A stretch of DNA of 64,000 bases from Tanytarsus gracilentus (lineage: Eukaryota > Arthropoda > Insecta > Diptera > Chironomidae), in assembly GCA_038502055.1 (NCBI GenBank), contig JAXRKN010000040.1, positions 5,208,001 through 5,272,000 on the forward strand. The letters run 5' to 3'. The translations under genes were made by a program, and so were the position numbers. Positions 1 through 13,462 of the stretch are shown in pieces (the first letter of the stretch is position 1; every line of letters starts with the position of its first letter). The notes below the pieces were generated by a model. It was not told the DNA's origin, ran no database searches, and was given only the letters and a program-made list of their open reading frames with translations.

Positions 1-1085
1 CTAAAAATTTATGTTTGTGTAAGTTTGTCATTCTTCTTCGTAAATTTATGTTTGTATTTATATCTAGATGTATTTTGCTTATGATTTATCAAGTTCAACT
101 AGAAGAGCGCGCACGAAAAAGGATTCATAATTTCCATAAGCTACCTTTTTCTGCACAAGATAAATTAATTTACATAAAAACATATAAATCATCATGAGCT
201 CTTCACAGCACTATATAGCTGACAACTAGCAAAGCATGGAAGAATATGAGAGCGCTTCTATGAAGCAAACAATAATTTTACGATCAAAATTAATTTCGTC
301 TCGGATGTCACGTGAAAGAGCTTTCATTACATAAGGCAGTTTGACATGACAACATTTATTAAGCTAACACGTTTAAAATATAAAATGAACTTTTTCTTCA
401 TCCTTTCTTAATCACAATGAAATTATTAAAATATATATGTAAAACATCATTCAGTCATTTATGCTATGTGAAAAAGTGCGCGGAAAAACCACCCGAGCGT
501 TGTTGATTTAAGCATTAATTTTTGCGCTCGAAAAAAGGTCTTCATCAAGTCGTTAATGAGAGAGAAATAAAAAAGCATAGTAGAAAGTTCTGCGGGTGGT
601 GACGGTTAAGGAAAACCGTGAAATGCTGTTGTTATAATGTGCGAGTTTAATGAATGCCTCATAAAAAAAGTGGAGATAGAGAAAGGAGGCAAGAAATTTT
701 TTGCTCTCCCAAGAAAAGTCAGAAAAAGGCTTGCTATCAAAAATGATTTTGAATTAAGACTTGTGATACTTTGCTAAGCATAAAAAATATAACGTTAATA
801 TTTAAGAAGCTCGGAAAATATAATGGAAAAAATTTTGTGTGTGTGTTTGTGTTGCAGATGAGGGTTTTCTTAAGAAAATATTTAAAAATGTTTTTAAGCT
901 TTTTTTCTCAGCTGCTAAAGATTTTTTTTTAAAAATAAATTTCAATTTAAAACATTTTCTTAAGACGACATTTAATATTGAAGAGCTTTGCAGTGCTTTT
1001 TAAAAATAAAATTAATGTGATCATAAGTTAGAGGCAGGAGGAGAAAAAGGGGAGAGACTTGATTTCAAATGGCATCGCTTCACAT
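1..1085. other. Non-coding left edge, 3' side of Cbl
   Basis: No convincing exon was found on either strand. The stretch is A+T rich with poly-A/T runs. It lies downstream of the Cbl short-form stop codon, so it could be 3' UTR or an intron leading to long-isoform exons beyond the left edge. The only open frame here is short and resembles no family I know. Confidence 0.5.
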
Positions 1086-4000
1086 TTACAATACCTCATT
1101 ATCATCATCGTGTTCCTCCTCCTTTTGTCTATTAGTCTTGTGGTACTGTCTCTGGGGATCAAAAGCATCGACAACAATCGATTCGGTCCCCTTAATCTCA
1201 GCTCGACAAAATGGACAGCCCTAAGCGTAGGAGAAAATAAAAATTTATTCCACGAAAAAGTTCCACGACAAATTCCACGTACCTGGCCTTCGGAGTCGAC
1301 TTGCCATGCCGTTAGGCAAGGTGTACAAAGTAAATGGCCGCACGGCTCAATTCTCACGTCTTTATCATTTTCCGCACAAATTTTACACAGTTGAAAGGTG
1401 CTTCCTAATTATTGAAGAGAAATTTTTCATCTTTAGATGTGAAACTGTAATAAATTTTTATTACAACTCACCCATTTCACAATAAAGCTCATACTGCTCC
1501 AGTGTAACAGTTATGTGATCCTCCATTGGACTTTGAACGGCGAAACTCAAGTCGGGGTTATGTTGACGTCCGTCAGGATAAAGATAAAATCCCTCTCTGT
1601 AAATTGTCAATTTGGACAGATTTCAGCATCAACAAAAACGACACAAACACAACACATGTATCCATCCACCCACCGTCATTCACCGCAACAGCGAGTGGAT
1701 GGAGAGAAAAAATGTGAAACGTACCTATATCCATCGAGGAGGGCCTGACAAAGTGATTTATTTTGCGGGATTGTTTGTAGAATCTCGCCATCAGCTGTTA
1801 CATAGCCTATTGCCCATTGACCTAGACGCGTACATGATAATCTAAATACATAACTACCAGCCTTATTAATGTATTTTTGTAATCTAGCTTTGACTTCATC
1901 GTATGTTAAAAATGCCACATAAGCCGGGTGAGTAACTGCTAAAATTTGCCAATTTCGCAAAAGTGTATTCCACGGTTGAAAAAGTCTAAATGGCGAAGAT
2001 ACAGAAATTTTTTTATGGGTTACTGATGTCTCATCAATAAAAATCTGCCTACCTAGTAAATACATCAAATTCAAAATTTGAAATATAATCATTGCAAGTT
2101 AGGTCGATTGTTGTTTTTAGAGCCATCGCTTCGAGACCACTCGAAATTGGATGGACCTCCGATAGGTGAGCTCGAAACGTTTTCCATGGCACGAGTGTAC
2201 TGTTAAAGAAAATTAATGAAATGTTAATGAAAATCTTTTTTGGTGGTGCTGACAAGGAAATGCGAGAAGGGTATTCTTCATTCCGCGGTAACATGATTAA
2301 AATTTTAAAATTAATTTCATTCAATCCCTTTCATTGCCTTAAAACATTCTAATCACTCATCAACAAATTCCTTCGAGACGTTTTCTTACACGACAACCTT
2401 CTAACCACATTTTCAAAGAGATTTTTCTACGACAGATAATTTGAGACGCTAGCAGATGCCTTAATTTTGCTCTCAAGAGATAAATTACTTCATCAAGATG
2501 CGAACTGCTGCATATAATTGAATACAATCGCATTGAAGTGATTGTTTTTTTCTTCGTTGTCATTGTATTGTAGAACAGAAGCAGCGCCCACGGTTCATAC
2601 AGAAACAATTATTTCCCATTCAAGATAAAAATGGAATTCAAGTGTTGTGCCGGAAAGGAACTTCCTGCAATGCGCGTGTGAGTGAGAAAGAGAACAGAAG
2701 AAATACGATACCTAAAAGTTTTTACAGCTTTTTCAAAGCTCATTTTTAAAAATTAATTTAAAAAAAAAGCAAAATTGTTCGTGCTTTTTAGCCGCCAATG
2801 GGATTTATTAGATCATAAAAATGATGATAAAAAAATAATGATGGGTCGGATGTAATTGAATGAATTTGAATAATAAAAAGTGTCTAGCTGGCTGGCTTTG
2901 ACAAAAGAAATTTTGATATTTGATATTGACAGCAGATGCCAATATTCGATATAATGATATCATGATTTTTTTTTGCTACAAATTTTGTAAATTAAATTAC
3001 GAAATTTTCAGGCTTTGAAATTCATGAATGAAATTTCTTTGTGCGTAGAATTTATTTATCTTTCTCGAGCACACTTTGGGTGTTTGGCAAATATCGTATC
3101 GAAATTATCGACATTGAACAGCAGTAGTTGAGTGGAAAAGGTGAACATTTCAGAAACACTCGTCTTCAAAGTAAACTATGCTACAAAAGTGAACTCTCGA
3201 GTGTACAATTCACAACCTTTTTCTTTCTCATTTTGCTATCGATCGATCATTTTGCAAATAAATCAAATACAATCAATCGCTTTGTAAGAATATGCTGTGG
3301 GTGGAATTGAATACGAAAACTGTCGAAAATAATCTTAAGCATACATGTGACGGGTTGTTGAAAGAAAGGAAAATTCCGTCTACATTGTCTCGTAATGAAT
3401 GGAAATATTTTTTGACTCCTCTGCTAACGCTAATGGCATAGAAGGGGGTTGAAAAATTTAAAGGAAAAAGAAAACTTTCAAGTGCTCCCACTTGAAAGAA
3501 TATTTTTTTTCATTTCGCCCTTACAACCACTCTCGATTTTCGCATTTTTTTTCGCTAAATGAAACGAAGCAAGGAAAACGAGCGATGCGAGGTATGATGA
3601 AAGTATAAAATTTTCCATGAAACGATTTGCTCATAGCTATCGAGCTAGGTCAGGGTCGCATTTATAGGGAAGAAGAACAAATGTTTGCCAGTGAAATATG
3701 TACCGAAAGCGTAAGTGCGCGGGTTTATTTCGCAACAAAATTGGAAACATGATGAGGCTCTGTCGAAATTAATATTTATTGCATTTCCCCCTCATCGACT
3801 GTGCTGTGCTTGAAAGCGATATGTTTAAAATGTGATTTTTACTCAATTTTTCGTGGGAAGTCGTGTATGTAAAATGAGCAGTGAATACTGCGAGTTTACT
3901 TCTTATTAATCATTGACAAAAAATTGGATTTTTTAAATTCATAATAAATTGTTTCCTCAAATTTTCAATATTCAGAGCTTGAATGGTCTCGTTGAAAGTG

Positions 4001-5622
4001 GTTTTATTCGCCTAAATTGTATGCAATTTTTAAACACTGAGACATCCAGAGCTAATTGTCAAAAAATTTCATTTCAACAGTTTGGGTAGCAAAAGATCGA
4101 TTACATATAAATTTTATTCCTTTTCACATTTCAGTAATGTAAAAAATCGTGCATTCCAGTGAAATGAACATTAAAAATTTAAAATAATTTTTCTATTAAA
4201 CGACATCCGTTTGTGTAAACTTGCATCACAGTCCACATTTTGTAAGATTTATTAAATTTGATATTTTTATAATTATACAAAGTTTACATTCGACAAGCGA
4301 CCCACTGTTTTTCAATGTTTAAGTTTAACTCTAGCTTCATATGAAATATTTATAAATAAGCTAAATAAAAAAATCGTCTTTATAAAAATGTTTTTTTTTT
4401 ACTAAAATGTGAATTGATGAGTTAAAAATGTGGAAATTTTAAGTTAATAAATTTATGATGCTTATCGAGGCGACCCATTCGTTATTATCATTATTATAAT
4501 TATGATGCTTATCATTCACTCAGAAACTAATTAATGCAATGGAAACTTTTAAATTTCACTTGTCCGAAAGTCAATAATATTTTAATCGATGATGAGCGAA
4601 TGATGATTGATATTTGATGGAATATGAATACTTAAAAAAACATGGGAGAGTGAGTGAATTAAGAAGAAGAAATAAACGGCTCTTTGAATGAGACTGCAAC
4701 ATGAACAACAATAACAACAAACCAGTTCACATGATTGTTGTTGTTGCTGTCGGCCGCACAAGAGTTCAAAAAAAAGAGAGAAGAAAAAAGCAGCAAGAAG
4801 AAGAAGAAGAAAGAAATTATAGAAGATCTCGTCGGATGGACGGACGATGTTGGAAAAGAAAGAAGGCTCCAAGAGAGGGAGATAAAAACAATAAAATAGG
4901 TAAAAAGAAAGGTACATGTATAGAGGAAATGGGAGAAGAACAAAAAAAGAAGTCGAACAACATGAGAGAGCGAGAATAAAAAAAATTTAAATGGGTTATC
5001 ATCGTCATCATCATTATTGACTCCGTCATTGATTGATTTTATTATATTTTTTTGTTCTTTTAATGAAAAATAAAATTTTCAAAGTCAGCTTGAAAAAATC
5101 TTGAACTCACTTGTTTCCAAATCGAGTTTTCCAAAACTCAGCCGCATCGGCTTTCGTTATGCGAAATTGATCACCGGCAAAAACGCCATTTGGGAAGATT
5201 GCTTTCAATTCACTCAACATATGCGAAAAGACGAGACTAAGCTTGGTGAGATTTCGACGATAGTGCGAGTTCTCATCATACATTAGACCTTTTGATTCCT
5301 TAAAAAGCTTTATGGCCTGTTTGCATTTTCGCATTAGATTATTAATGAAAACAATGAAGTGCTCATTGCTATGCAGGACGTGCATTTGGTCCTCATATTT
5401 TGCATAAATTAAGTGTAATCGCTGATAGGTATCGGGTAGTATGTCAAGAATAAAAGGCGGACTGTTCTTTAAATTCATCTGCTTGTTTTGGCATAACTTT
5501 ACGACTTTGTCCATTAACTTCCATGTTTTTTCGAGCGTTTTTTTGTCAGTCATCAGCTTCTGCTGCGTACAATCCGATAGTTTGTATTGTATCTTGGAGA
5601 AAAATGTTAGGTTTTTCATCAT
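1086..5622 (-). CDS. Cbl: E3 ubiquitin-protein ligase CBL (short isoform form)
   Basis: Cbl binds phosphotyrosine on activated receptor tyrosine kinases such as EGFR and ubiquitinates them, acting at the plasma membrane and endosomes. Six coding exons run 5111-5622, 2053-2199, 1725-1985, 1472-1596, 1283-1404 and 1086-1220, giving about 433 residues. Exon 1 carries the four-helix bundle (NSPPFILDILPDTY, FPNGVFAGDQFRITKADAA). Exon 2 carries the EF-hand (EVHPISSGLEAMALK). Exons 3-4 carry the SH2 fold (SYVFRLSCTRLGQWAIGYV). The linker EQYELYCEMGSTFQLC precedes a complete RING (CKICAEND, EPCGHLLCTPC, CPFCRAEIKG). A TAA follows DDDNEVL, so the protein ends soon after the RING, as in the Drosophila short form. 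The start is uncertain: ATGs at 5622 and 5553 both fit, or a further 5' exon may exist. The intron 2200-5110 is unusually long for this window. Confidence 0.95.
2200..5110 (-). other. Long Cbl intron
   Basis: Intron between the four-helix-bundle exon and the EF-hand exon of Cbl, about 2.9 kb, with donor AA|GTGAGT and acceptor ACAG|TACACT on the minus strand. It holds A+T-rich sequence and a purine-rich stretch near 4750-4980. No coding sequence or mobile element was recognised inside it. Confidence 0.8.
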
Positions 5623-8491
5623 CTTTCGAACTATTTTTGTTGCACACACACGTTTTTCCTCACAAACTCCCGTGAGAGTTTTCAAATTTAATAGAAATTT
5701 GTCTGTTTATGTGTATGTATATATCAATTGCTCCGACTTGTGTAAACAAAATTTTTTTCCTCTATAGGGTGAAATTTTGGGTCATCAACACTTTTTTTTT
5801 CTCTTCACCAGAACTCTTTTTTTTCTACTCAATAATTTTCATTAATTTAGAAAATTTATTTTTCACATTCACTTGAGAGTGTTAAAGACGTGTTTGCTTA
5901 ATACAAATAAAGCTGACTGCGGGTTAAAAAAATCATCCATGAAAAGCCTCCATTTCATATCCGTAGTGATGTCTCATCACCGAGTTTATTCACTATTTTT
6001 TGTCAGATACTCATATACTATTTTTTGCGATCACTAATCATTGATGATAAAACTTTTTATCTCCTCGACACACATAGAATTTTTAATAAAAAATGTATAT
6101 AAACTTTTTTTTCTCTCTACAGTGACCTCATTTAGCGATTCCGACGAATAATATTTTGTTCGTCATAACTTTTATTTCAATTTTTAGGATGAAAAAGTAA
6201 TAAATAAATTAAAATAAAATGTTCAATCGACTTCACTATCCACTTGTGTGCATTTTTATCACCTAAATATCGACTAAATTGCACGAAATCGACAACTTTT
6301 AAAATTTTTTCTCTCTCGCGATTGCAGCTAACATCTATAGAAAATATCTTTTTTCACTTTTTCCTCGCACTGAACGCGACCTATGCTTGCTTAGTCACAA
6401 TCCCAATGATGCGAAGATTATGTTGAAAAATAAATGTTTTCTACCTGATGTCAGCAAGCATTTTGAACTTCATACATTATGACTTTTAGTTTAAAAGCGT
6501 TTCAAATCATAAAATTAATGATTTTAGCTTAAAATTAAACAAAAGCATAAATTTTACATGAACTCACCATTTTTCGCGTCTTTCTATGCTCGACTACTCT
6601 GCTACTGCTGTACAAATATTGTGTGCAAAGTCTCCCAGCAAGAGAAGACGAACAAAAATTTTCCTCCACTAAGTTTTAATTTTTCTTTGATGTCCTGTGT
6701 ATTAATTAGCTCTAAAATCAGGATTAAAAATGGAAACTGGCTACATGTGCATCATGTGAAGTGAAAAGTGAGTGCTAAAAATCATTTAAAGGTGAAATCA
6801 AAAAACCACTGAGTGGCTTTTGAGTGAAAATTTTTTTTGGGTGGAAATCGAATGAAAATTTTTTCTCTCTTGAGTACATTAAAAAATGAAAACGTCTGGT
6901 GATTTTTCTTCTCGCAAGTCTCAAGAAAATTAAAGCAAAGTTTTTAAAGCATGCAAGATTTAGTTCATTACTTGACTTAATTCCAAACTTCCTATTTCAT
7001 TCATTGACCTTTTCAATATTGAATGAAAAAAAATAAAATAATGAAAAAGAGAGAAAAAATGAATGTGGATGGAAAATCCATAACAAAAGAAAATAGAAAT
7101 TGCTGCACACATAGCGAGAGAGAGCAAAAAATCAAAAGCAACAAAAACAAAAACGGGCAACACCATACAATGATATTTTATGGAATGGAAAAATTATTAA
7201 TTGATTGAAAATCTGCTAACAATTGATGGCACTCATCTTTACCGTATATGAGCTGTGTGTGTGTGTGTGTGTGTGTGTCGTTGAGGTGGAACGAAGACGA
7301 GAGTGAAAGAGATGAAATAAAATGAAATAAATTTATTTAATTCATATACTGAGTGCCGTGGGAAACTCATTGAGTATATATAAAATTTGTGTGGCGAGCG
7401 AAAAGGCGAAAAAAAATCGATGAAAATGCAATTTTTTGATAAGTTTTCCACCTTTGCAAAGTTCTGCAAAGAAAAGATTTTTTTCTAATTGAATTTAAAT
7501 GTTGAAAGGCGTGAATGCGAAACATTTAACTTTAGACACGATGATGATGTCTGTTTTTGGAGGTAAAATTCAGGTCGAATGATCTATTAAAATCCATTCG
7601 AATTTATGACTCCAGCTAAGCCAGAAAGTGGTTTTGAAGGCCAAAGTGTTTCACTCTTTCCTCACGTATGAATTGCATGCATATCCACACGAGTTCAATA
7701 TAAATTATATTTAGTAAAGTGGGCTTGAACAACAATATTAAAAATCATAAAGTACGAGAAACAAAAATAAATGAAAAACGATGATCATCACTTGACACGA
7801 TTAATACGCTTTTGAGTTAATTCAAGGGGCGCCAGAAATGAAGCAGTGATTGGACACATTAAAAGCTTTGATTAATAAATTGATTATGTTGAAAAAATTT
7901 CATAAATTTACATTATAATTATCATAAACTATACACAAATTATAATGATACTCTATTATTTAATAAACGAGCAAAAAATTTCCTTTTTTTGGCAAAAACC
8001 ATTTGTATGAAAACGAAAATATTCGTGAAACAATTTCACTATGAATTGCGGAAATTACATGTATGATGAGTTCACGAATGTTTAAAAAAAGAGAAAAACT
8101 TTCTAAAAAATCAACATCCAAAGAATTCAATGAAAAATCATTCGCAAGTGTAATTCACCTGAAAACAAAAGCAAAAAAAAGTGAGATAGAGAGAGTTTGA
8201 CAAAGGGGCAATAGCAAAAAGATACTGACTCCTACTGTCTATTATTTATTATCCATTTAAATGAAAGTGTATTTTTTTTCGGATACAATGAGAGATTTTT
8301 ATGGCTTTACAATCAACATCGTTGTCTTCGTCACCATAAAATTGTCCTCCTTCTTTTTCTAGACATTAATTTATATGTGATAAGTAAATGAGAGGTGCAG
8401 AGGGTTAAAACATTTATGCACTCATGAGAGCTTGAAAAAATCGGCCACACTCGAACGATTTGTAACTTTTTTCCTCACTCTTTAATTACAG
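5623..8491. other. Intergenic region between Cbl and FAM110-like gene
   Basis: A+T-rich DNA without a recognisable exon. It must hold the Cbl promoter and 5' UTR on the minus strand and the promoter of the FAM110-like gene on the plus strand. The only notable content is a GT dinucleotide run near 7255. Open frames here are short and of low complexity. Confidence 0.5.
7255..7278. repeat. (GT)12 microsatellite
   Basis: An uninterrupted run of GT dinucleotides, seen directly, in non-coding DNA upstream of the FAM110-like gene. Confidence 0.95.
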
Positions 8492-8901
8492 GCAGGCAAC
8501 AATAGTGCAGAAAAAATAGTGAGCATATATAACAGCACCAACAACCATCAATAAAAACTGCTCCAACAACAACGAATGCGAATGAGCGAGAGACAGATAG
8601 AGAGAAGAGAAAGAAAGGTAGACACCACACAAAATAAAGTGTATTAAGATTTAAAGAGAGTCATAATGTAGCAGCCTCATCATCAACAACGTATATTTTC
8701 GTCATCAATACACTCTTAAATCAACAGAAGAAAAAAAAGTATTAAGAAGAGGAAGAAAAAAGTATTAATTTTCAGCAACAGCAGCAGCAGTGCGATCAAT
8801 TTTCGTGCTCATATAGTTTAGAGTGTTAAATCATTTAACGTTTAGACATAATAGTGATAAGACAACATATAAACAGAAAGCCGGTGCTCGATATTATTAT
8901 T
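8492..8901 (+). other. Probable 5' UTR exon of FAM110-like gene
   Basis: A strong splice acceptor (a T-rich tract ending TTAATTACAG) closes at 8491. The following sequence, rich in CAA/CAG, is continuous up to the start ATG at 8902. This suggests that the first coding exon carries about 410 bases of leader and that an upstream non-coding exon exists. The upstream exon itself was not located. Confidence 0.5.
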
Positions 8902-11419
8902 ATGGCTGCAATTGTTTATAGCACTAGTCCTAGTCGTGTGTCATCAACAAATCAAAACCAATATGGTAGCTATGGAAGTGTCAATAAATCAATTCTCAGT
9001 AGCCAAGCACACCATCAACAAACACAACACCATCATACAATGCATCCGATGTCTTCTCCGGCACCGCTTTCAATCTACCATGGAAAGGATCAACACCACA
9101 GTAATTATTACACCATGTCGCATCGTAATAATTATAAACGCAAATCAGCGGTTGAATTACTTAATCAAACCAAGTCATATTATGTGAAATCTGAAACGGT
9201 TCTCGATCATCACCAGCAATTGGGAACGTTACCGCGTGGCGGTGGTGGGAGTAGCACATTGTCATGTAAGTGCTGTTTGCATACTTCTTTTTCTATCGTG
9301 CGTTTTTTGTAGAAATTAATTAAGAAGAGCACTCACTTTTCATTCATTCATTATTTTCTCTCTCTTTCACTTTATTCTAATTTCTAAAACCAACACATTA
9401 TTGTGCGGGAAGAGAGAAAAAAAATGCTAACACACAAATGGTGTCAACATTTAATCACAGCAATTTCGAGCTCATTTTTTTTGTTGCTGACTCAAATTTG
9501 ATGATGTTTCATTTTATGATCATTTCTAGATGCTCTTTCACCTTCTCGGATACCTTCTTCTCCACATCATTCATACTATCATCAAACCTCAACAATGGAG
9601 CGACATCCACGCTCATCAGCCACCACCAATCGACGTTCAGTGTCATCGGGCTCCGACTTGTTACAAACCAAACTTCGACGATTGTTAAACACCGAGAAAG
9701 ATCTGATGGCCTCGAGCGACGATATTCCGCCTCCACCAAAGAACTACAATGACTTCTATGGCAGTAATCAACAGTCGTCGTTACATCGTTCGCCAAAAAA
9801 CTATCAGAAACAGCTAACGGTTCATGCCGGTGCCGACTCACAGAACGATGTTAATGTCTTTTTTCCAAGTGCATTTCTATCACCACAATCCCTGCCTCCA
9901 CATCCAAGCGAAGATCTTGATGTTCTCTACTCGTATAGTATTAATGACGATGATGAGTTTCTAGAGAGACCCATATCACCTCCCATGGAATATCAAACGA
10001 ATACGGCACCAAAGAAGGGTAAAATTAAAAAAGAGAAACAGCAACGCTATGAGAGATCACATTCGCAAACAATGGCGGCGGTGATGGCAGACGAGTACGA
10101 TCATAAGCCAACGAGAAGAAGTAAGAAGGATGCCTATTCACATGCGGCATCGAATAATATCAATAGCCATAAATCTCTGCCCGATTTACATACTCAAATT
10201 TCTCGACATTCGCCTCACAGCGAGTATAGCTCACGTGGCAATCGATCAAATCGATCGGGCAGTTCTGGCTTCAATCGTGACTCTGGCAGCTCCGGTCATT
10301 TTACACATCGGAGTGAACCGTGCTGTAAACAAATGGAGAAAATTATGATGAATCAGCAGCAGTCGCCGAATTTGCCCATTCAGCAAGAGTATCGACGTGA
10401 CTCGGGCAGCTCCACACAGCACTCGGGCAACTCATATTACGCTTATCAGCAGCAGGTACTTTAAAATTATTAAGCATTTTAAACTTTTAACAATGAAATA
10501 ATTTTATTAGCAGCAATTTCGCTACGATTGTATCGAGTGCCGTGCCAAGATGAGAGAGAATGACACAATTTTTAATTTTCCCGTTGAAGTTCCCGAGGCA
10601 TTTCAAGATGGCTATCAAGAGAGCAGTGACACTCTACGTAACACTTATTATAATCAGCAGACAACAACGTCTGTCATAAGATCGCCATCGCCAATTTCAT
10701 CGTCGCAAGACGTTCTCTCGCCTTCATCTCAAAAGATGGAACTAAGTCCCGTAAGTCCACCATTGGGCACGTTTAAACGTCAGAAATGTTTGCGATTTAA
10801 AAACTTTCGCTACTCCAACACATCAAATGTTGCTCAGACCTCCATCAGTCAGCCGAATTCACTGCAAATTCAAAATGAAGACGATAGGCGACCGATATTG
10901 AGGTCAAAGTCAGACATAAGTGATCGCTATTGGAATAAAGCAATGCAACAGCAGCAAATTTCCTCAAATGATATGAGTGTTAAATCTCGACGAGAACGCT
11001 ATCAGCAGACGGTGAGCGAGAGTTTCGGAAGTAATGGAAGCGGAAGTGCTAGCAGTGGTGGAAAATTGAGCAAGTCCGACTCAATGTATGAGCTCGAACA
11101 CTTTTTTGATCAGCTGGGATTAGACGATAAAGACTATCAGGATACGATTGCAGAACCAAGAAAGAAGCACCAAAGAAGCGCATCAGCGACTGTGACGACA
11201 TTTAGTGATAATGATTCCGATCGATCGAGTGTGGTTTTCTTTTCAGATGCAAGCACCATCGATTCAAATCGAATCATCGCCGACAGTGGTCCAAGCACGA
11301 CTCAAGCCGGTCAGACAAATCCAAATCTCTATCGACCAAGTGAACCGCCAAGTATTGTTGAACGAAATGCAAGAATAATCAAATGGCTTTGCAACTGCAA
11401 GAAATCTCATTTACTCTAA
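8902..11419 (+). CDS. FAM110 family protein
   Basis: Three exons (8902-9265, 9530-10455, 10511-11419) encode about 732 residues. The FAM110 family is recognised by three separated blocks known from vertebrate FAM110A-C: an N-terminal KSAVELLNQTKSYYVKSE (like KPSAVERLEADKAKYVKS), a central RSKSDISDRYW followed by LEHFFDQLGLDD, and a C-terminal SIVERNARIIKWLCNCKK (like SVVERNARVIKWL). Vertebrate FAM110 proteins sit at centrosomes and spindle poles and affect cell-cycle progression and microtubules; a similar role here is inference. The rest is low-complexity Ser/Gln/His/Pro sequence, and the protein is about twice the vertebrate length. A short C-x2-C motif (CIEC) lies at the start of exon 3. 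The start is the first in-frame ATG after the spliced leader (MAAIVYSTS). Exon 3 begins at a tandem acceptor (TAGCAG), so one Gln may be optional. Confidence 0.88.
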
Positions 11420-13462
11420 ACATGATAATTATTTAAAATTTAGAAATGAGAATCCTTATTCGCTTTAGAATATTATAAAAACTTCTATATAATTATATAG
11501 AGTTCAAATTTAGACATTTAACAAAATTTAAATTTTTTTTGTGATTTTGAAAATTCGTCGATTTATATAATTGTGAATTCTTTTGAGTGAGTTTCTAAAA
11601 TATTTAAATGCATTAAAAACACGAAATAAATCACTCAAGTTTCATAACGAACTTCTAGAGCACTGCACTGATAATTTCCTTAAACTTATGTTAAAAAATA
11701 ATCGTTAAAATGACATTTTGGTGCGAATTTATCTAGACACATATTGCATAACAGCAATTTCGCATGTAGTTAATTTGTTTCAACTTACTTAATTTATTTT
11801 TATGCAATTAGATATTTTTGTGATATTTTTTTTTATTTTCAAAAATGCAATTTTGAAGAAAAAAATATTTTAAGACTTTTAAAAATGCGAGGACGAAAAA
11901 AATTGATGTTGATAGAAAAGATGAAGAAAAAAATAGGACTCATAAAAAACTTTAACTCTAGAACTATTTCTCTCTCTCTCTTTCACTATTTCTCTCTGAT
12001 GAATGCAAAAATATTATAAATAAATGTGGGTGAACTTTAATGGAACAAATAGATATTTTCGACATAGAAAGTAGTTTGAGATATTTCTCTGTCATCAAAT
12101 CAAAGAATCTCGATTTAATTTTTTAAGATTATTTTCTGTATCGTCAATTACCCCAAAAATAAATGTTACACACTATAGAAAACTCAAAAAATAGTTAATT
12201 CAAAAAAGTATCTGAAAGTCGTGCAATAGTCTCATGAATGCTTAAATAAATTTAGAATCAAAAATTCAAAAAAAAAACATTTCACTCTCATAAACAGGCT
12301 GATGTAAAATTATTTAATCTCAAATCCATCTTTCAATCTCTATCTATTTATTATGACCCCATTTAAATATTCACCTTAGAGTAATCGAAAAAGAAATTTT
12401 TTGGGAAATTCAAAAGTTTAATTTGAATCATCATACCGTGAAAGAAAATAATTCAAATGCATTTAAAATCTAACAGTCAGTCGTAGATTAAAGATTAAGA
12501 TGATGAAGATAAAAAATAAATGATTTTAGCAAATAATCAGAGTAAATCCAATTAAGAGATGATTAAATATTTCTTTCTTTCGGAATCAAATATAAACTAA
12601 TGAAAAATTTAAATAAATAGATAATGTTTAAGTCAGATAAAAATTATATGATTGAAAAGATTTTATTTAGTGTGTTTTCCTCCAAGATTAAAAGATTGTT
12701 ATCCATGTATCACAAAAAAAATATTGATTTGTTTAAAGCAACTCAATTTTACATCAAGTGTCAAACACTCGTTTCGTTGACTAAAAATATTCCTATACAA
12801 AAAGAAAATATTACTTAACATACGGTTGATAGCAAAAACGTTTTTTTTATAAAGCACTTGACTCTTTTTGATGATATCTGCACTTTTGTTTTCATTTAAT
12901 TTCTAGTCTCATTCATTTAGATTTCTTAATATTTTCCCCACCAGTAAAAAAAACAAACAGACTTAAATCTATTGAAAACAATATTTTTTGAAATTTATTT
13001 TTATTTTAGACCCCTTTTAAAATGAAAACCCGAAATTTTTTTTTCATTCAAAAGACTTATTTTATTTGTTGATTTGAAAGAAAAAGAAGAAAATAAATAA
13101 AATGATGATTAAATCAACCGGTTAGAATTTTTTTAATTCATTATTTCCTTTCCAGGCGACAAACGCATATAAAGCGTGCAGCAACGGGACAATTTCCTTT
13201 TATGAATTATGCGATCATTGATCGAAGTTAAAGAAAATAAAAATTCTCACCGATAATTCATATGCTTTTTGTTTCTTGTTTGAAGTTATACAATGTTTGC
13301 GTGACTTTTGTCATATTTGTGTATTAATGTGCTAAATGCTTATAAATTAATGAGGATTTTATTATGCCTAATTATGGATTAGTATGTATTAAATTAGTAA
13401 CAGAAATGAGTTGAGGTTTTTAATTTTTAAACAATTTCCAAGAAATATTGTAGAACATGAAT
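11420..13462. other. 3' UTR and intergenic region
   Basis: Downstream of the FAM110-like stop codon. A+T rich, with candidate polyadenylation hexamers (for example AATAAA around 12020) and CT-rich runs near 11970. One 64-codon open frame at 12624 lacks any recognisable feature. It ends where the left inverted copy of the TSPO-tail segment begins. Confidence 0.5.

Noticed and set aside
4582..4979. Several overlapping frames on both strands rich in Lys/Glu or Phe/Leu/Ser
   Set aside because: Produced by a purine/pyrimidine-biased stretch inside the long Cbl intron.
5683..5685. Start of Cbl at 5685
   Set aside because: That codon is TTG on the minus strand; ATGs at 5622 or 5553 are more likely starts.
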